From Bifidobacterium myosotis (GTDB lineage: Bacteria; Actinomycetota; Actinomycetes; Actinomycetales; Bifidobacteriaceae), in the NCBI RefSeq assembly GCF_002259745.1, contig NZ_MWWW01000002.1, positions 186,106 to 250,105 of the forward strand: DNA of 64,000 nucleotides, written 5' to 3'. The position numbers and the translations under genes are program-made. This document shows positions 12,259-21,268 of this stretch, one piece after another. How positions within the stretch are numbered: the first letter of the stretch is position 1; each line of letters starts with the position of its first letter. The notes under the pieces are model-generated. The model made no database searches, was not told where the DNA came from, and saw only the letters and a program-made list of their open reading frames with translations.

Positions 12259-13418
12259 ACACCTATTGTAGACGTGGGGCCTGAGACCCGTATTCCCCTG
12301 ATTCCGTCAAGATAGCGCTGCGCAAACCGCAACGCCGCGCCGATGGCGTCCTGATCCTCGCCGCAGTAGCTCCTGCGCAGCGTGAAATGATCCGTTCCGA
12401 ACGGGCTGCGGCGCGCCACGCGGGCCTTGAGGTCCGCGATCTCGTCATCCTCGAGCATCGGCGCCGCTTCGCCTCCGATGATCACGTCGCCGGCGATGAC
12501 CGAACGTGCATTCGCGATGGCCTGCGCCACGTAGTCGAGCCATTCGTTCATGCGCTCACGGTGATGGCGCTCGCCCTGCTCGAGCACGCTGAAGAAACCG
12601 GGGATGGATTCGTAATCCTCCGGCAACGTTTCCAGTGAGCAGTAGGCGTCCATGCACCCTCGTCGTCCGCAGTAGCAGGGGCGGCCGTTCGGCACCAGCG
12701 TCATATGTTCGATTGCGCCGTCGCATTGGTTCGGCCCCTGATGGAGCCTTCCGCCGATGATTACCGCGCCTCCCGGTCTGCGGTCGAGGTAGACACATAG
12801 TGCGTCGCGGAGTGTGGCGTCGAACCACAGTTCGGCCATGGCCGAGGCGTCGGCGTCCCGGACCATCAGACATGGCAGATGCACCGACTGGCCCAGCGTG
12901 TCCAGCGTCAGGCCGGTGTTGCCCATGATGGGCCCGAACGTCACCGTCGCGCCATCGGGCGAGATGACGCCGCGGATGGAAAACGCCGCGCCCAGTACCG
13001 ATCCGTGCTTTCGCGCCACATCGGCTGCGAAGTTGTCGATGATGCCGCCGATGCGCTGGTAATAGACGTTGGTGTTGCGGTACGGGACCATGCTGTTCAG
13101 CCTTGCCACCACGCCGCCGTGCAGATTCACGGCGCGCAACCGCAGTTCGTGGGCATCCATGCTGACGCCGATGGCGGTACGGTGGTCGGGATTGAATTCG
13201 TAGCACTGCGCCTTGCGACCGCCGGTGGATTGCTGGAGGTCGCCTCTGCCGATGATGTGCTCGGCCTCCAACTCCCGGAGGTTTTGCGCGACGGTGGGAA
13301 GACTGAGCTGGAGTTCGTCCGCCAGCTGCCGCTTGGTGACGTGCCGGTGCGCGTAGAGGTAGGCAATGATGGCGCTACGGTTGTGTGCCTTGACTTCGCT
13401 GGGTGGCAGTGCCTTCAT
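12255..13418 (-). CDS. ROK-family transcriptional regulator
   Basis: This 387-residue repressor-type protein has an N-terminal winged helix-turn-helix (about residues 5-65, with VTKRQLADELQLSLPTVAQNL) and a ROK sugar-kinase-like effector domain. The ROK zinc motif is intact as CYCGRRGCMDAYCS. The start MKALPP is chosen because GGAGG lies 7 bases upstream; an in-frame ATG at 13457 lacks a binding site. The gene overlaps glgX by 4 bases, so it probably senses a sugar or glucan product and controls glgX and itself. A perfect inverted repeat at 13532-13554 is its likely operator. Confidence 0.9.
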
Positions 13419-13531
13419 CTCGGTGCCTCCATTGGCTGATCGGCATGGATACTGCAAGATGACGGAGATATGGACGCGACGCTCGGTGCGCCGTCCGTCT
13501 TTATCGTTGCATTTATGGGGAAATACCTTAC

Positions 13532-13554
13532 TTATCTAAACACGTTTTAGATAA
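13532..13554. promoter_or_regulatory. Candidate ROK operator (perfect inverted repeat)
   Basis: TTATCTAAA and TTTAGATAA form perfect 9-bp arms around the 5-base spacer cacgt. The site is 114 bases upstream of the ROK regulator start, and its size and AT-rich symmetry fit ROK-family operators. Assignment to this regulator is inferred from position only. Confidence 0.6.
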
Positions 13555-13781
13555 TTGCGCAAGAAGACGATACTTTACTGAAATTACTTTATAGAAGTTG
13601 CGGGCGAATCGTCTCGGCAGTGCTGTTCATATACCAAAAAAGCGAACAATAGTTACCATAATAGCCGTATTTGACCTCAAAAATAAGGCTTATTGAACAA
13701 AAGCAAACAAAAAAATTCCATAATCACACATGAAACGCCGTTGGAATTGTGCGAATGCAGGGCAAAAACCGCTTCGGTATA

Positions 13782-13810
13782 TTGTGACTCAGGTCACAAC
13801 GAGTTGTGAC
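13782..13810. promoter_or_regulatory. Rex-type redox operator upstream of adhE
   Basis: TTGTGACTCAGGTCACAA (13782-13799) is a perfect palindrome of TTGTGAC half-sites around 4 bases and closely matches the Rex consensus TTGTGAANNNNTTCACAA. A third half-site, TTGTGAC at 13804-13810, makes a second overlapping palindrome in inverted order. A TATATT that could be a -10 box overlaps the left edge (13778-13783). NADH/NAD+-sensing Rex commonly represses adhE. Confidence 0.75.
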
Positions 13811-13924
13811 GGCGGTTTCTTGCCATCAGCACGAATCGATGCCTGTATCGTCTCGTCGAATGATGGTGGGCCGCTGCATAGGAAACTTTGCCCTACACCC
13901 CAAGAACGATCGAGGAGGACCCAA

Positions 13925-16657
13925 GTGGCAGAAGCAAAGAACAAGGTCGAGGCGACTAAGCCGACCCCCGAGGAGAAGCAGGCGGCGGCCGAGGCCGAGG
14001 TGGATGCGCTCGTGCAGAAGGCGCTCAAGGCGCTGGACGAGTTTGAGAATCTGGATCAGAAGCAGGTGGACCGCATCGTGGCGAAGGCCTCGGTGGCGGC
14101 GCTGAACAAGCATCTGGTGCTGGCGAAGATGGCCGTGGACGAGACCGGCCGTGGTCTCGTGGAGGACAAGGCTACGAAGAACATCTTCGCTTGCGAGCAC
14201 GTGACGAACTACATGGCCGGTCAGAAGACCGTCGGCATTATTCGTGAGGACGATGTCATGGGCATCGACGAGGTCGCCGAGCCGGTGGGCGTGGTCGCGG
14301 GCGTGACCCCGGTCACCAACCCGACCTCCACCGCCATCTTCAAGTCGCTGATCGCCCTGAAGACCCGTTGCCCGATCATCTTCGGCTTCCACCCCGGCGC
14401 CCAGAAGTGTTCGGTCGAGGCCGCGCGCATCGTGCGTGACGCCGCCATCGAGGCCGGCGCCCCGGCCAACTGCATCCAGTGGATCGAGCACCCGTCCATC
14501 GAGGCGACCGGCGCGCTGATGAAGCACCCGGGCGTGGCCACGATCCTGGCGACCGGTGGCCCGGGCATGGTCAAGGCCGCGTATTCCTCCGGCAAGCCGG
14601 CCCTGGGCGTGGGCGCCGGCAACGCCCCGGCCTACATCGACACGGATGTGGACATCGTGCGTGCCGCCAACGATCTGGTGCTTTCCAAGCACTTCGACTA
14701 CGGCATGATCTGCGCCACCGAGCAGGCCATCATCGCCCACAAGGACGTGTACGACGCGCTGGTCAAGGAGCTCAAGACCCGCAAGGCGTACTTCGTGAAC
14801 CCTGAGGAGAAGGCCAAGCTCGAGCAGTACATGTTCGGCTGCACCGCCGGCTCCGGCCAGATGCCGAAGCTCAACTCCGTGGTGCCGGGCAAGTCCCCGC
14901 AGTACATCGCCAAGGCTGCCGGCTTCGAGATCCCGGCCGACGCGACCATCATCTGCGCCGAATGCAAGGAGGTCTCCGACGACGAGCCGCTGACCCACGA
15001 GAAGCTCGCCCCGGTGCAGGCCGTGCTCAAGGCCGATTCCAAGGAACAGGCCTTCGAGATGTGCGAGAGGATGCTCAAGCTGGGCGCCGGCCACACCGCC
15101 GCCATCCACACCAACAACCAGGAGCTCGTGCGCGAGTACGGCCTGCGGATGCACGCGTGCCGCATCATCTGGAACCAGCCGAGCTCGCTGGGCGGCATCG
15201 GTGACATCTACAACGCGATCGCCCCGTCGCTGACCCTGGGCTGCGGCTCCTACGGCGGCAACTCGGTGTCCGGCAACGTGCAGGCCGTGAACCTCGTCAA
15301 CATCAAGCGCATCGCTCGGAGGAACAACAACATGCAGTGGTTCAAGATCCCGCCGAAGACCTACTTCGAGCCGAACGCCATCAAGTACCTGCGCGACATG
15401 TTCGGCATCGAGAAGGCCGTCATCGTGTGCGACAAGGTGATGGAGCAGCTGGGCGTCGTGGACAAGATCATCGACCAGCTGCGCGCGCGTTCCAACAACG
15501 TGACGTTCCGCATCATCGACTACGTGGAGCCGGAGCCCTCCGTCGAGACCGTCGAGAAGGGCGCGGAGATGATGCGCGAGGAGTTCGAGCCCGATACGAT
15601 CATCGCGGTCGGCGGCGGCTCGCCGATGGACGCGGCCAAGATCATGTGGCTGCTCTACGAGCACCCGGAGATCGCGTTCTCCGACGTGCGCGAGAAGTTC
15701 TTCGACATCCGCAAGCGCGCTTTCAAGATCCCGCCGCTGGGCAAGAAGGCCAAGCTCGTGTGCATCCCGACCTCGTCCGGCACCGGCTCCGAGGTGACGC
15801 CGTTCGCCGTGATCACGGACCACAAGACCGGCTACAAGTACCCGATCACCGACTACGCGCTGACCCCGTCTGTGGCCATCGTGGATCCGGTGCTAGCCCG
15901 CACCCAGCCTCGCCGTCTGGCCTCCGACGCCGGCTTCGACGCGCTGACCCACAGCTTCGAGGCGTACGTGTCGGTGTACGCGAACGACTTCACCGACGGC
16001 ATGGCCCTGCACGCGGCCAAGCTCATCTGGGAGAACCTGGCCGAGTCCGTCAACGGCGAGCCCGGTCTGGCCAAGACGAACGCGCAGGAGAAGATGCACA
16101 ACGCCGCCACGATGGCCGGCATGGCGTTCGGCTCCGCGTTCCTGGGCATGTGCCACGGTATGGCCCACACCATCGGCGCCCTGTGCCACATCGCGCACGG
16201 CCGCACCAACTCGATCCTGCTGCCGTACGTGATCCGCTACAACGGCCAGATCCCGGAGGAGCCGACCAGCTGGCCGAAGTACAACAAGTACGTCGCGCCG
16301 GAACGCTACCGCGACATCGCCCGCAACCTCGGCATCGACACCGGCCGCACCCCGGCCGAGGCCGTCGAGAACCTGGCGAAGGCCGTCGAGGACTACCGCG
16401 ACAACAAGCTCGGCATGAACAAGAGCTTCCAGGACTGCGGTGTGGACGAGGACTACTTCTGGAGCGTGCTCGACCAGATCGGCATGCGCGCCTACGAGGA
16501 CCAGTGCACCCCGGCCAACCCGCGCATCCCGCTGATCAACGACATGAAGGACATCGCAATCGCCGCCTACTACGGCGTCAGCCAGGCCGAAGGCCACAAG
16601 CTGCGCGTCGAACGCGAGGGCGAGGCTGCCACCGAGGAGGCCTCCGAGCGCGTCTGA
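13925..16657 (+). CDS. adhE: Bifunctional aldehyde-alcohol dehydrogenase
   Basis: This 910-residue enzyme reduces acetyl-CoA to acetaldehyde and then ethanol, consuming two NADH; it is the ethanol branch of the bifid shunt. The N-terminal aldehyde dehydrogenase half has GVGAGNAPAYIDTDVDI and the catalytic Cys in HFDYGMICATEQAI. The C-terminal iron-dependent alcohol dehydrogenase half has AVGGGSPMDAAKIMWLLYEH, PTSSGTGSEVTPFAVITD and metal-ligand histidines around HSFEAYVSVYA and CHGMAHTIGALCHIAHGRTN. The GTG start follows GAGGAGGACCCAA. A Rex-type operator upstream suggests redox control. Confidence 0.97.
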   Translation: MAEAKNKVEATKPTPEEKQAAAEAEVDALVQKALKALDEFENLDQKQVDRIVAKASVAALNKHLVLAKMAVDETGRGLVEDKATKNIFACEHVTNYMAGQKTVGIIREDDVMGIDEVAEPVGVVAGVTPVTNPTSTAIFKSLIALKTRCPIIFGFHPGAQKCSVEAARIVRDAAIEAGAPANCIQWIEHPSIEATGALMKHPGVATILATGGPGMVKAAYSSGKPALGVGAGNAPAYIDTDVDIVRAANDLVLSKHFDYGMICATEQAIIAHKDVYDALVKELKTRKAYFVNPEEKAKLEQYMFGCTAGSGQMPKLNSVVPGKSPQYIAKAAGFEIPADATIICAECKEVSDDEPLTHEKLAPVQAVLKADSKEQAFEMCERMLKLGAGHTAAIHTNNQELVREYGLRMHACRIIWNQPSSLGGIGDIYNAIAPSLTLGCGSYGGNSVSGNVQAVNLVNIKRIARRNNNMQWFKIPPKTYFEPNAIKYLRDMFGIEKAVIVCDKVMEQLGVVDKIIDQLRARSNNVTFRIIDYVEPEPSVETVEKGAEMMREEFEPDTIIAVGGGSPMDAAKIMWLLYEHPEIAFSDVREKFFDIRKRAFKIPPLGKKAKLVCIPTSSGTGSEVTPFAVITDHKTGYKYPITDYALTPSVAIVDPVLARTQPRRLASDAGFDALTHSFEAYVSVYANDFTDGMALHAAKLIWENLAESVNGEPGLAKTNAQEKMHNAATMAGMAFGSAFLGMCHGMAHTIGALCHIAHGRTNSILLPYVIRYNGQIPEEPTSWPKYNKYVAPERYRDIARNLGIDTGRTPAEAVENLAKAVEDYRDNKLGMNKSFQDCGVDEDYFWSVLDQIGMRAYEDQCTPANPRIPLINDMKDIAIAAYYGVSQAEGHKLRVEREGEAATEEASERV

Positions 16658-16760
16658 CATGTGCGATGAGTCGGATATCGGTATCGGATTGCCGTATGTC
16701 GGATTGATGTCTGATCGGTGACAGTCGGATATCCGGCCCGATGCCGACTACAGCGACTAC

Positions 16761-16793
16761 AGGGGAGCCCGTCCATTGCGGACGGGCTCCCCT
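16761..16793. terminator. Bidirectional terminator, adhE and YwiC-like gene
   Basis: A perfect 14-bp stem AGGGGAGCCCGTCC/GGACGGGCTCCCCT with the 5-base loop attgc lies between the convergent genes. T-rich sequence is short, but the stem is very stable in both directions. Confidence 0.85.
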
Positions 16794-16828
16794 CGTATTA
16801 CGCACCATTGCGGCAACAATGCGACGGA

Positions 16829-17830
16829 CTACATCACCACCGCGATGATGCATCCGAAGACGAGGAGGCTTGAGAAGCATTCGGTGACGCCGACAATCAT
16901 CGGCTTGATGGTGCGCGTTCGGGCGACGAGCGGTAACGCGATCGCCCGCGCTAGCAGCGCAGCGGCGGCAATCAGCGTCAGCAGCGTCGGCAGCGTCGGC
17001 AGCGTCGGCAGGTTATGCATCGGATTCAGCGCCATTGCCTGGAGCATCATCGCCGTAGCGAACAACGCACCGTGCCATATCCACGACGCCCACAGCCATC
17101 CGCGTTTGCCGCGTTCCCGAATCATGGTCTTCACGAACAGCACCGAGCCGAACTGCGTGACCGCAAACAGGAGGGTGGCGACCAACCCCCCCGGTGGCAA
17201 GGCGCCTTCCGGCCACCAGGCCTGAAGGTCGAACAGCCGCTCAATGGCTGGCATATCGCGAACCGCCGCGTACATGCTGTTGGGATTGCATGCCAAGAAA
17301 GTCGGTGTATCGGCGCCAAGAGGCATGGCCTGCTTGAGGCAGGCTCGTTGCGGTCGGGGCGTGAAGGAATCGATTACCACGGTCATGGTGGATGCGGCGA
17401 TGACCGCCACCGCGTTGCCCCATAGTGAGCGTTCTTTGCGAAGCCACGCGGCCGCCATCGATGCCGCGGCAAGCACTATATATAGAGGAGCCCAACGCAG
17501 TATGCCGGCATGGGTGATAAGAAACGGCACACCCACGATCGCCAATGCGACGGCATATACGAGTGCCGGCGGCAAATACCGGGGTGAGCAACGTGACTTC
17601 AGCCATCTCGCCGCGCTGAACTGCACGCAGTAGCATATGATCCACGCCACCAGCAGCCAAATGGTGTCCACGCCCGATCCGGCGATGACGACTCCCGCGA
17701 TTGCAGGCAGCAACGCCATCGCCCACGCGCCCGGCTGGTCGGGAATCCAATCGCCTTTTCCGGTGCGGCGGCGGGCGGCCTTGCCGGAAGCCGGAGCGGG
17801 GACGGGAGTAGGGGACGACTGCTCATTCAT
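16829..17830 (-). CDS. YwiC-like membrane protein
   Basis: This 333-residue integral membrane protein has about eight hydrophobic segments and the YwiC-like signature near its N-terminus, DWIPDQPGAWAMALLPAIAG (the family's P-x-x-H/P-GAWAM motif). A basic N-terminal tail of about 30 residues precedes it. The start MNEQSS is chosen because upstream in-frame sequence is unlike the family and lies in the space beyond budA. Function is unknown; the family is uncharacterised. A poly-Ala/Leu/Thr stretch near the C-terminus is encoded by a short GCAGCGTCG-type microsatellite around 16975-17010. Confidence 0.8.
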   Translation of the reverse strand: MNEQSSPTPVPAPASGKAARRRTGKGDWIPDQPGAWAMALLPAIAGVVIAGSGVDTIWLLVAWIICYCVQFSAARWLKSRCSPRYLPPALVYAVALAIVGVPFLITHAGILRWAPLYIVLAAASMAAAWLRKERSLWGNAVAVIAASTMTVVIDSFTPRPQRACLKQAMPLGADTPTFLACNPNSMYAAVRDMPAIERLFDLQAWWPEGALPPGGLVATLLFAVTQFGSVLFVKTMIRERGKRGWLWASWIWHGALFATAMMLQAMALNPMHNLPTLPTLPTLLTLIAAAALLARAIALPLVARTRTIKPMIVGVTECFSSLLVFGCIIAVVM

Positions 17831-18050
17831 GCCCACCATCGTATCGGTGTGATCGCGCGAACGGAAGGCCGGAAGCCAGTAGACTGCGTACGCAGCGCGT
17901 CTATATTTGCAGGACGAACGGTTCGCGAAGTAGGCCTGAGAGGCAGTGAATTCGTCAGCGAGTTTTTGACGCAGGATACTGGAAATGGACCCGAACCGGA
18001 TGGGAAACGTCCGTTCGGCCACGAACGTGCTGCTGCCCGCGACAAAGAAA

Positions 18051-18884
18051 CTACCGCGCGTCACCTTCGGCGCTCGTGATCGCTTCGGCGATGTTGTCCT
18101 GTGAAAAATCGTGATTGCGGTAGCCCGGATCGTCCACCGGCAGGTGGGTCACCAAAGTGTCGAACACCTGACTGTAAATCTTGCCACGACCCAGCACCGC
18201 GTCAAGCACATGGCCGCCGAAGGTATGGTCGTCGGAGAGGAAATGCTCGTGGAATCCGGCCACGGCGGCCCCATGGAACATCACGGGGGAGAAGTAGCCC
18301 AGCATGGTGCCGGTCACGTCGTGCCTGAGGAAGATGGCCTGACGGTCGGCCACTTCAAGCAGCGTGGGGTAGGGCGCCTGCTGTTTGATCACGGCGCGCG
18401 TCTTGATGAAGCTGAACGTGCCGTGCACGATCACCGAAAAGAACGTGTTGGCGCGGCCGTTGGCCTCCACAATGCGCTTGTTGAGCGCCTCGAGGCCGAT
18501 GTCCTCGCGTTCGCACTGGTATTGGAATGCCGCGCGGTGCGAATTGGCGAACGGCATGGTGAAGTCGTCCGGTACCCGCTCCGCCACGCCCGACTGGCCT
18601 ATTTTGTAGGCGATGCCGTCAAGGATGATGAGTTCGCCGTCCAGTCCTTCGCCGGTGCCTATGCCGGTGTCGCCGTGCTTGAGCAGCTCGCCGATCGTGG
18701 TGGTGCCCTCGAGCAGCCCCGGTACGAGCAGTGCCAACGTGCCATGCTGATACAGCACGTTCGCGCCGTGCTCGGTGATGGGGTGGATGTTCTTGGCCAG
18801 TGATTGTGTCACGGCATCCACGATAATTGGCCGTGTCCTGACCCACAATCCTTGTTTCGCATTCCCTGCTGTGACCTCGGCCAC
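18051..18884 (-). CDS. budA: Alpha-acetolactate decarboxylase
   Basis: This 277-residue enzyme converts alpha-acetolactate to acetoin, diverting carbon from branched-chain amino acid synthesis or relieving acidification. Family landmarks are TTIGELLKHGDTGIGTGEGL followed by DGELIILDG, and the zinc-binding histidines in AVAGFHEHFLSDDHTFGGHV (H-x-H and GGH). A 30-40 residue N-terminal extension precedes the conserved core, and the start is a GTG with a weakly placed GAGGA upstream, so the true start may be internal. No acetolactate synthase is adjacent. Confidence 0.88.
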   Translation of the reverse strand: MAEVTAGNAKQGLWVRTRPIIVDAVTQSLAKNIHPITEHGANVLYQHGTLALLVPGLLEGTTTIGELLKHGDTGIGTGEGLDGELIILDGIAYKIGQSGVAERVPDDFTMPFANSHRAAFQYQCEREDIGLEALNKRIVEANGRANTFFSVIVHGTFSFIKTRAVIKQQAPYPTLLEVADRQAIFLRHDVTGTMLGYFSPVMFHGAAVAGFHEHFLSDDHTFGGHVLDAVLGRGKIYSQVFDTLVTHLPVDDPGYRNHDFSQDNIAEAITSAEGDAR

Positions 18885-18931
18885 GTCGTATCATCCATTC
18901 CTCACATCCCCATCTCCATCGCGTCGGTCAA

Positions 18932-18970
18932 ATCCACATTCGCGCCACCTGCGTGCGCAAATGTGGATAA
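18932..18970. promoter_or_regulatory. DnaA-box inverted repeat upstream of AbiEi-like gene 1
   Basis: ATCCACATTCGCGC (18932-18945) and GCGCAAATGTGGAT (18955-18968) form an inverted repeat with 13 of 14 matches and a 9-base loop. The right arm continues into TGTGGATAA (18962-18970), the exact complement of the DnaA-box consensus TTATCCACA. It sits about 70 bases before the AbiEi-like start. The paralog at 44085 has the same 15-mer, GAGTTATCCACATTT, in the opposite orientation. Confidence 0.65.
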
Positions 18971-19040
18971 CTCTATAAGCTGGAACCACATAGGCCAGTT
19001 CGGCTGGACTTGCGCGCCCGCCATCCCATACCGTCTCCAC

Positions 19041-20009
19041 ATGAGACGAAACAAACAACTCGAACAACGCCTCGACGCCGCGCAACGGCAGCGCCTGTGT
19101 GTATGGGGGTTGAATGCCTCCCAGCGTTGCTCTTTGGCGAAGCGTGCGAAAGCCGGCGAACTGCAGTGCATATATAAAGGCATGTATGTGCGGCCCGATT
19201 ACTGGGGCTCGCTGGACGGTGCGGAACGGTATCGGCACATTATCAGGTCTTTGGCGGCAAAGCATCCACAATGGGTGTTCAGCGAGATGACCGCGGCGGC
19301 GTTGCATGGCATCAATGAGTCCACCCGTCACATGCGTAATGTGAATATCGCGGTTACCCGGAATACATATCAGCATGATTATGGTTTGCTCCGGCACCAC
19401 TATATGGCTGATATTCAGTATGAAGTCGTCGATGGTGTGCGAGTGACGCCGTTGCATCGTACGGCATTCGACTGCATGAGAAAACATACTTTTCCTGATG
19501 CACTGGCGATCGGCGAGGCTGTGCTGCGTAAGCGTCTTGCAAGTAAGAAATCGTTGCGTGACTTCTTCGAGCAGTCGCAGGGGAAAGGCCGCAATCAGGC
19601 GTTGCGTGCGCTGGAGTATGCGACGGGCCGGACCGAAAACGGCGGTGAAGCGTATGCTCTCGGGGTGATTGTGGAGGAGGGATTTACCTGTCCGACTCTT
19701 CAGGAAGAGATTATCTATCCCTTTGACCTTGCGCATCGCGATCGCGTGGATTATGCCTGGCATACGGCTGATGGCCGTTTGATTGTTGCTGAGCTGGATG
19801 GACGCGTGAAATATCGCGATCCGGTGATGTTTCACGGAAGTCTGTCCGACACTATCATCGCGGAGAAAGAAAGGGAGGAGCGTATTCGTCAGATTGCCGA
19901 TGAAGTTGTGCGATTTTCGTTCCGTGAGGCCATGAAGCGGGAACCTTTGGTCCGCAAACTCATGCATGCCGGGGTTCCGCGGAGTTCCGTGGGCGCTAAT
20001 GAAGATTAA
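19041..20009 (+). CDS. AbiEi-like wHTH protein with nuclease-like C-terminus
   Basis: This 322-residue protein has an N-terminal half (about residues 15-200) resembling AbiEi/type IV antitoxin proteins: a start helix, YKGMYVRPDYWGS, then VTPLHRTAFDC. The C-terminal part (about 200-310) fits a PD-(D/E)XK-like fold: NGGEAYALGVIVEEG, RVDYAWHTADGRLIVAELDG, then VKY. Related bifidobacterial proteins are often mislabelled CTP synthase. No cognate AbiEii toxin is adjacent, so it may be a solitary regulator or nuclease. No Shine-Dalgarno sequence precedes the ATG. A paralog lies at 44085-45086. Confidence 0.65.
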   Translation: MRRNKQLEQRLDAAQRQRLCVWGLNASQRCSLAKRAKAGELQCIYKGMYVRPDYWGSLDGAERYRHIIRSLAAKHPQWVFSEMTAAALHGINESTRHMRNVNIAVTRNTYQHDYGLLRHHYMADIQYEVVDGVRVTPLHRTAFDCMRKHTFPDALAIGEAVLRKRLASKKSLRDFFEQSQGKGRNQALRALEYATGRTENGGEAYALGVIVEEGFTCPTLQEEIIYPFDLAHRDRVDYAWHTADGRLIVAELDGRVKYRDPVMFHGSLSDTIIAEKEREERIRQIADEVVRFSFREAMKREPLVRKLMHAGVPRSSVGANED

Positions 20010-20943
20010 TGACGAACTTCTCATGATGCTGTCGTTATTTGTCATTGTTTTACCTGCATTGGTTTGTCGTTACAGAGTGAAGAGAATGAGGCGCAGGCAG
20101 AACGGGTGGATTAATAAGTTTGCACAGATGTGCGTATCCAGTTTTATTCAGTTTTGCGGAACGTTGCAGGGAGAATGAGTGGGGTTATAGGCGAAGACGC
20201 AGGTAAAAAGTGTGTTGTTTGCTGTGTTGCAGGCAGTTTGTATCCGATTATGAGTCGAACTCCTTCCTTGACAGACATGAATTACCTGCAGCCTGATTTC
20301 AGATACACAAATTGCCTGCGTGAGAGACGGTGGACGAATAAAGACACGAGACCGTTAAGAAAACAAGATTGGTCGGTGTGGAGATTGAGAGAAGAGAGAG
20401 GGAGAAATCCAGATTCGAGAGGACGGAAATCTGCGTGGGCGGCGGGATGACGACGCCGTACTGCTCGTCTTCTACCAACCTGGCCGGAAATCCGTGTGAG
20501 GGGAAGGAACGGCCTGAGAGCAGTCAGACAGTCACTCTCCTTATGAATGCGGAAATCTGAGCAGGTGGAGGGGACGGAAGAGACAGTGGAAAACAAAAGC
20601 AGACGGGATGGTGGGAGAACGGAGGAGAACGGCGGAAGAACAGTAGGGAGCAGGATTGAAGTCCAAGGGGAAGGACGGGAATCCGAGGGGCGACACGCCC
20701 GGGTTTCTGAACCGGCGAATTAGTCCCACCTCGGTGGTTAGATAAACAAGTTGCCTGATTTGGGCTCGCAAATTGGAATTAAAAAAGCGAGCGCGGGCTG
20801 GTGATGTGTGAACGTCGCCGGAAACTGCGCACTGATGTCGGATGACCGCCGAGGGACGTATGTCCAAGGGAGGCCATGCGCGCCGGTGCCCTAGAAGCAG
20901 GTTGGTAAACAGTACAACGAATCGCTAGAAAGGGCGGACGGCA
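20010..20943. other. Long purine-rich region upstream of the S10 operon
   Basis: About 930 bases with no supported gene; short frames here show no homology or ribosome binding sites. The + strand is strongly purine-rich between about 20370 and 20690. Two 18-base direct repeats (AGATAMACAARTTGCCTG, two differences) lie at 20301-20318 and 20740-20757. The last 150 bases must hold the S10 leader; AGAAAGGGCGGA just before rpsJ is its ribosome binding site. A CCACCTCGGTGG hairpin lies at 20727-20738. Confidence 0.6.
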
Positions 20944-21252
20944 ATGGCGGGACAGAAAATCCGCATCAGGCTTAAGTCCTATGACCACGAGGTCATCGAC
21001 CAATCGGCGAAGAAGATCGTCGAAACGGTGACGAACGCGGGCGCAACTGTTGTTGGCCCCGTTCCGCTGCCGACCGAGAAGAACGTCTTTGTTGTTATTC
21101 GTTCTCCTCACAAGTACAAGGATTCTCGCGAGCACTTCGAAATGCGCACTCACAAGCGCCTCATCGACATCGTGGACCCGACCCCCAAGGCCGTGGACTC
21201 CCTGATGCACATCGATCTGCCTGCGGACGTCAACATCGAAATCAAGCTGTAA
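20944..21252 (+). CDS. rpsJ: 30S ribosomal protein S10
   Basis: This 102-residue S10 (NusE) has the usual length and conserved [20 protein letters not shown] and [15 protein letters not shown] segments. Besides its place in the 30S head, S10 joins NusB in antitermination complexes. It heads the S10 operon and follows a purine-rich ribosome binding site. The next gene is 16 bases downstream. Confidence 0.98.
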   Translation: MAGQKIRIRLKSYDHEVIDQSAKKIVETVTNAGATVVGPVPLPTEKNVFVVIRSPHKYKDSREHFEMRTHKRLIDIVDPTPKAVDSLMHIDLPADVNIEIKL

Positions 21253-21268
21253 GGGAGGAGGAAGCATT

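Larger units (their letters stand above)
13419..13924. other. Divergent AT-rich promoter region, ROK/glgX and adhE
   Basis: This roughly 500-base divergent spacer is strikingly AT-rich between 13510 and 13735 compared with the genes around it, including A-runs near 13635 and 13700. It holds the candidate ROK operator and the Rex-type operator listed separately. No coding frame in it is supported; the upstream in-frame extension of adhE from 13730 is unlike AdhE. Confidence 0.7.

Noticed and set aside
13826..15823. 665-codon minus-strand frame inside adhE
   Set aside because: Antisense shadow in GC-rich DNA; adhE motifs on the plus strand explain the region.
20130..20450. Small plus-strand frame of 106 codons before rpsJ
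   Set aside because: No ribosome binding site, low-complexity composition and no family resemblance.
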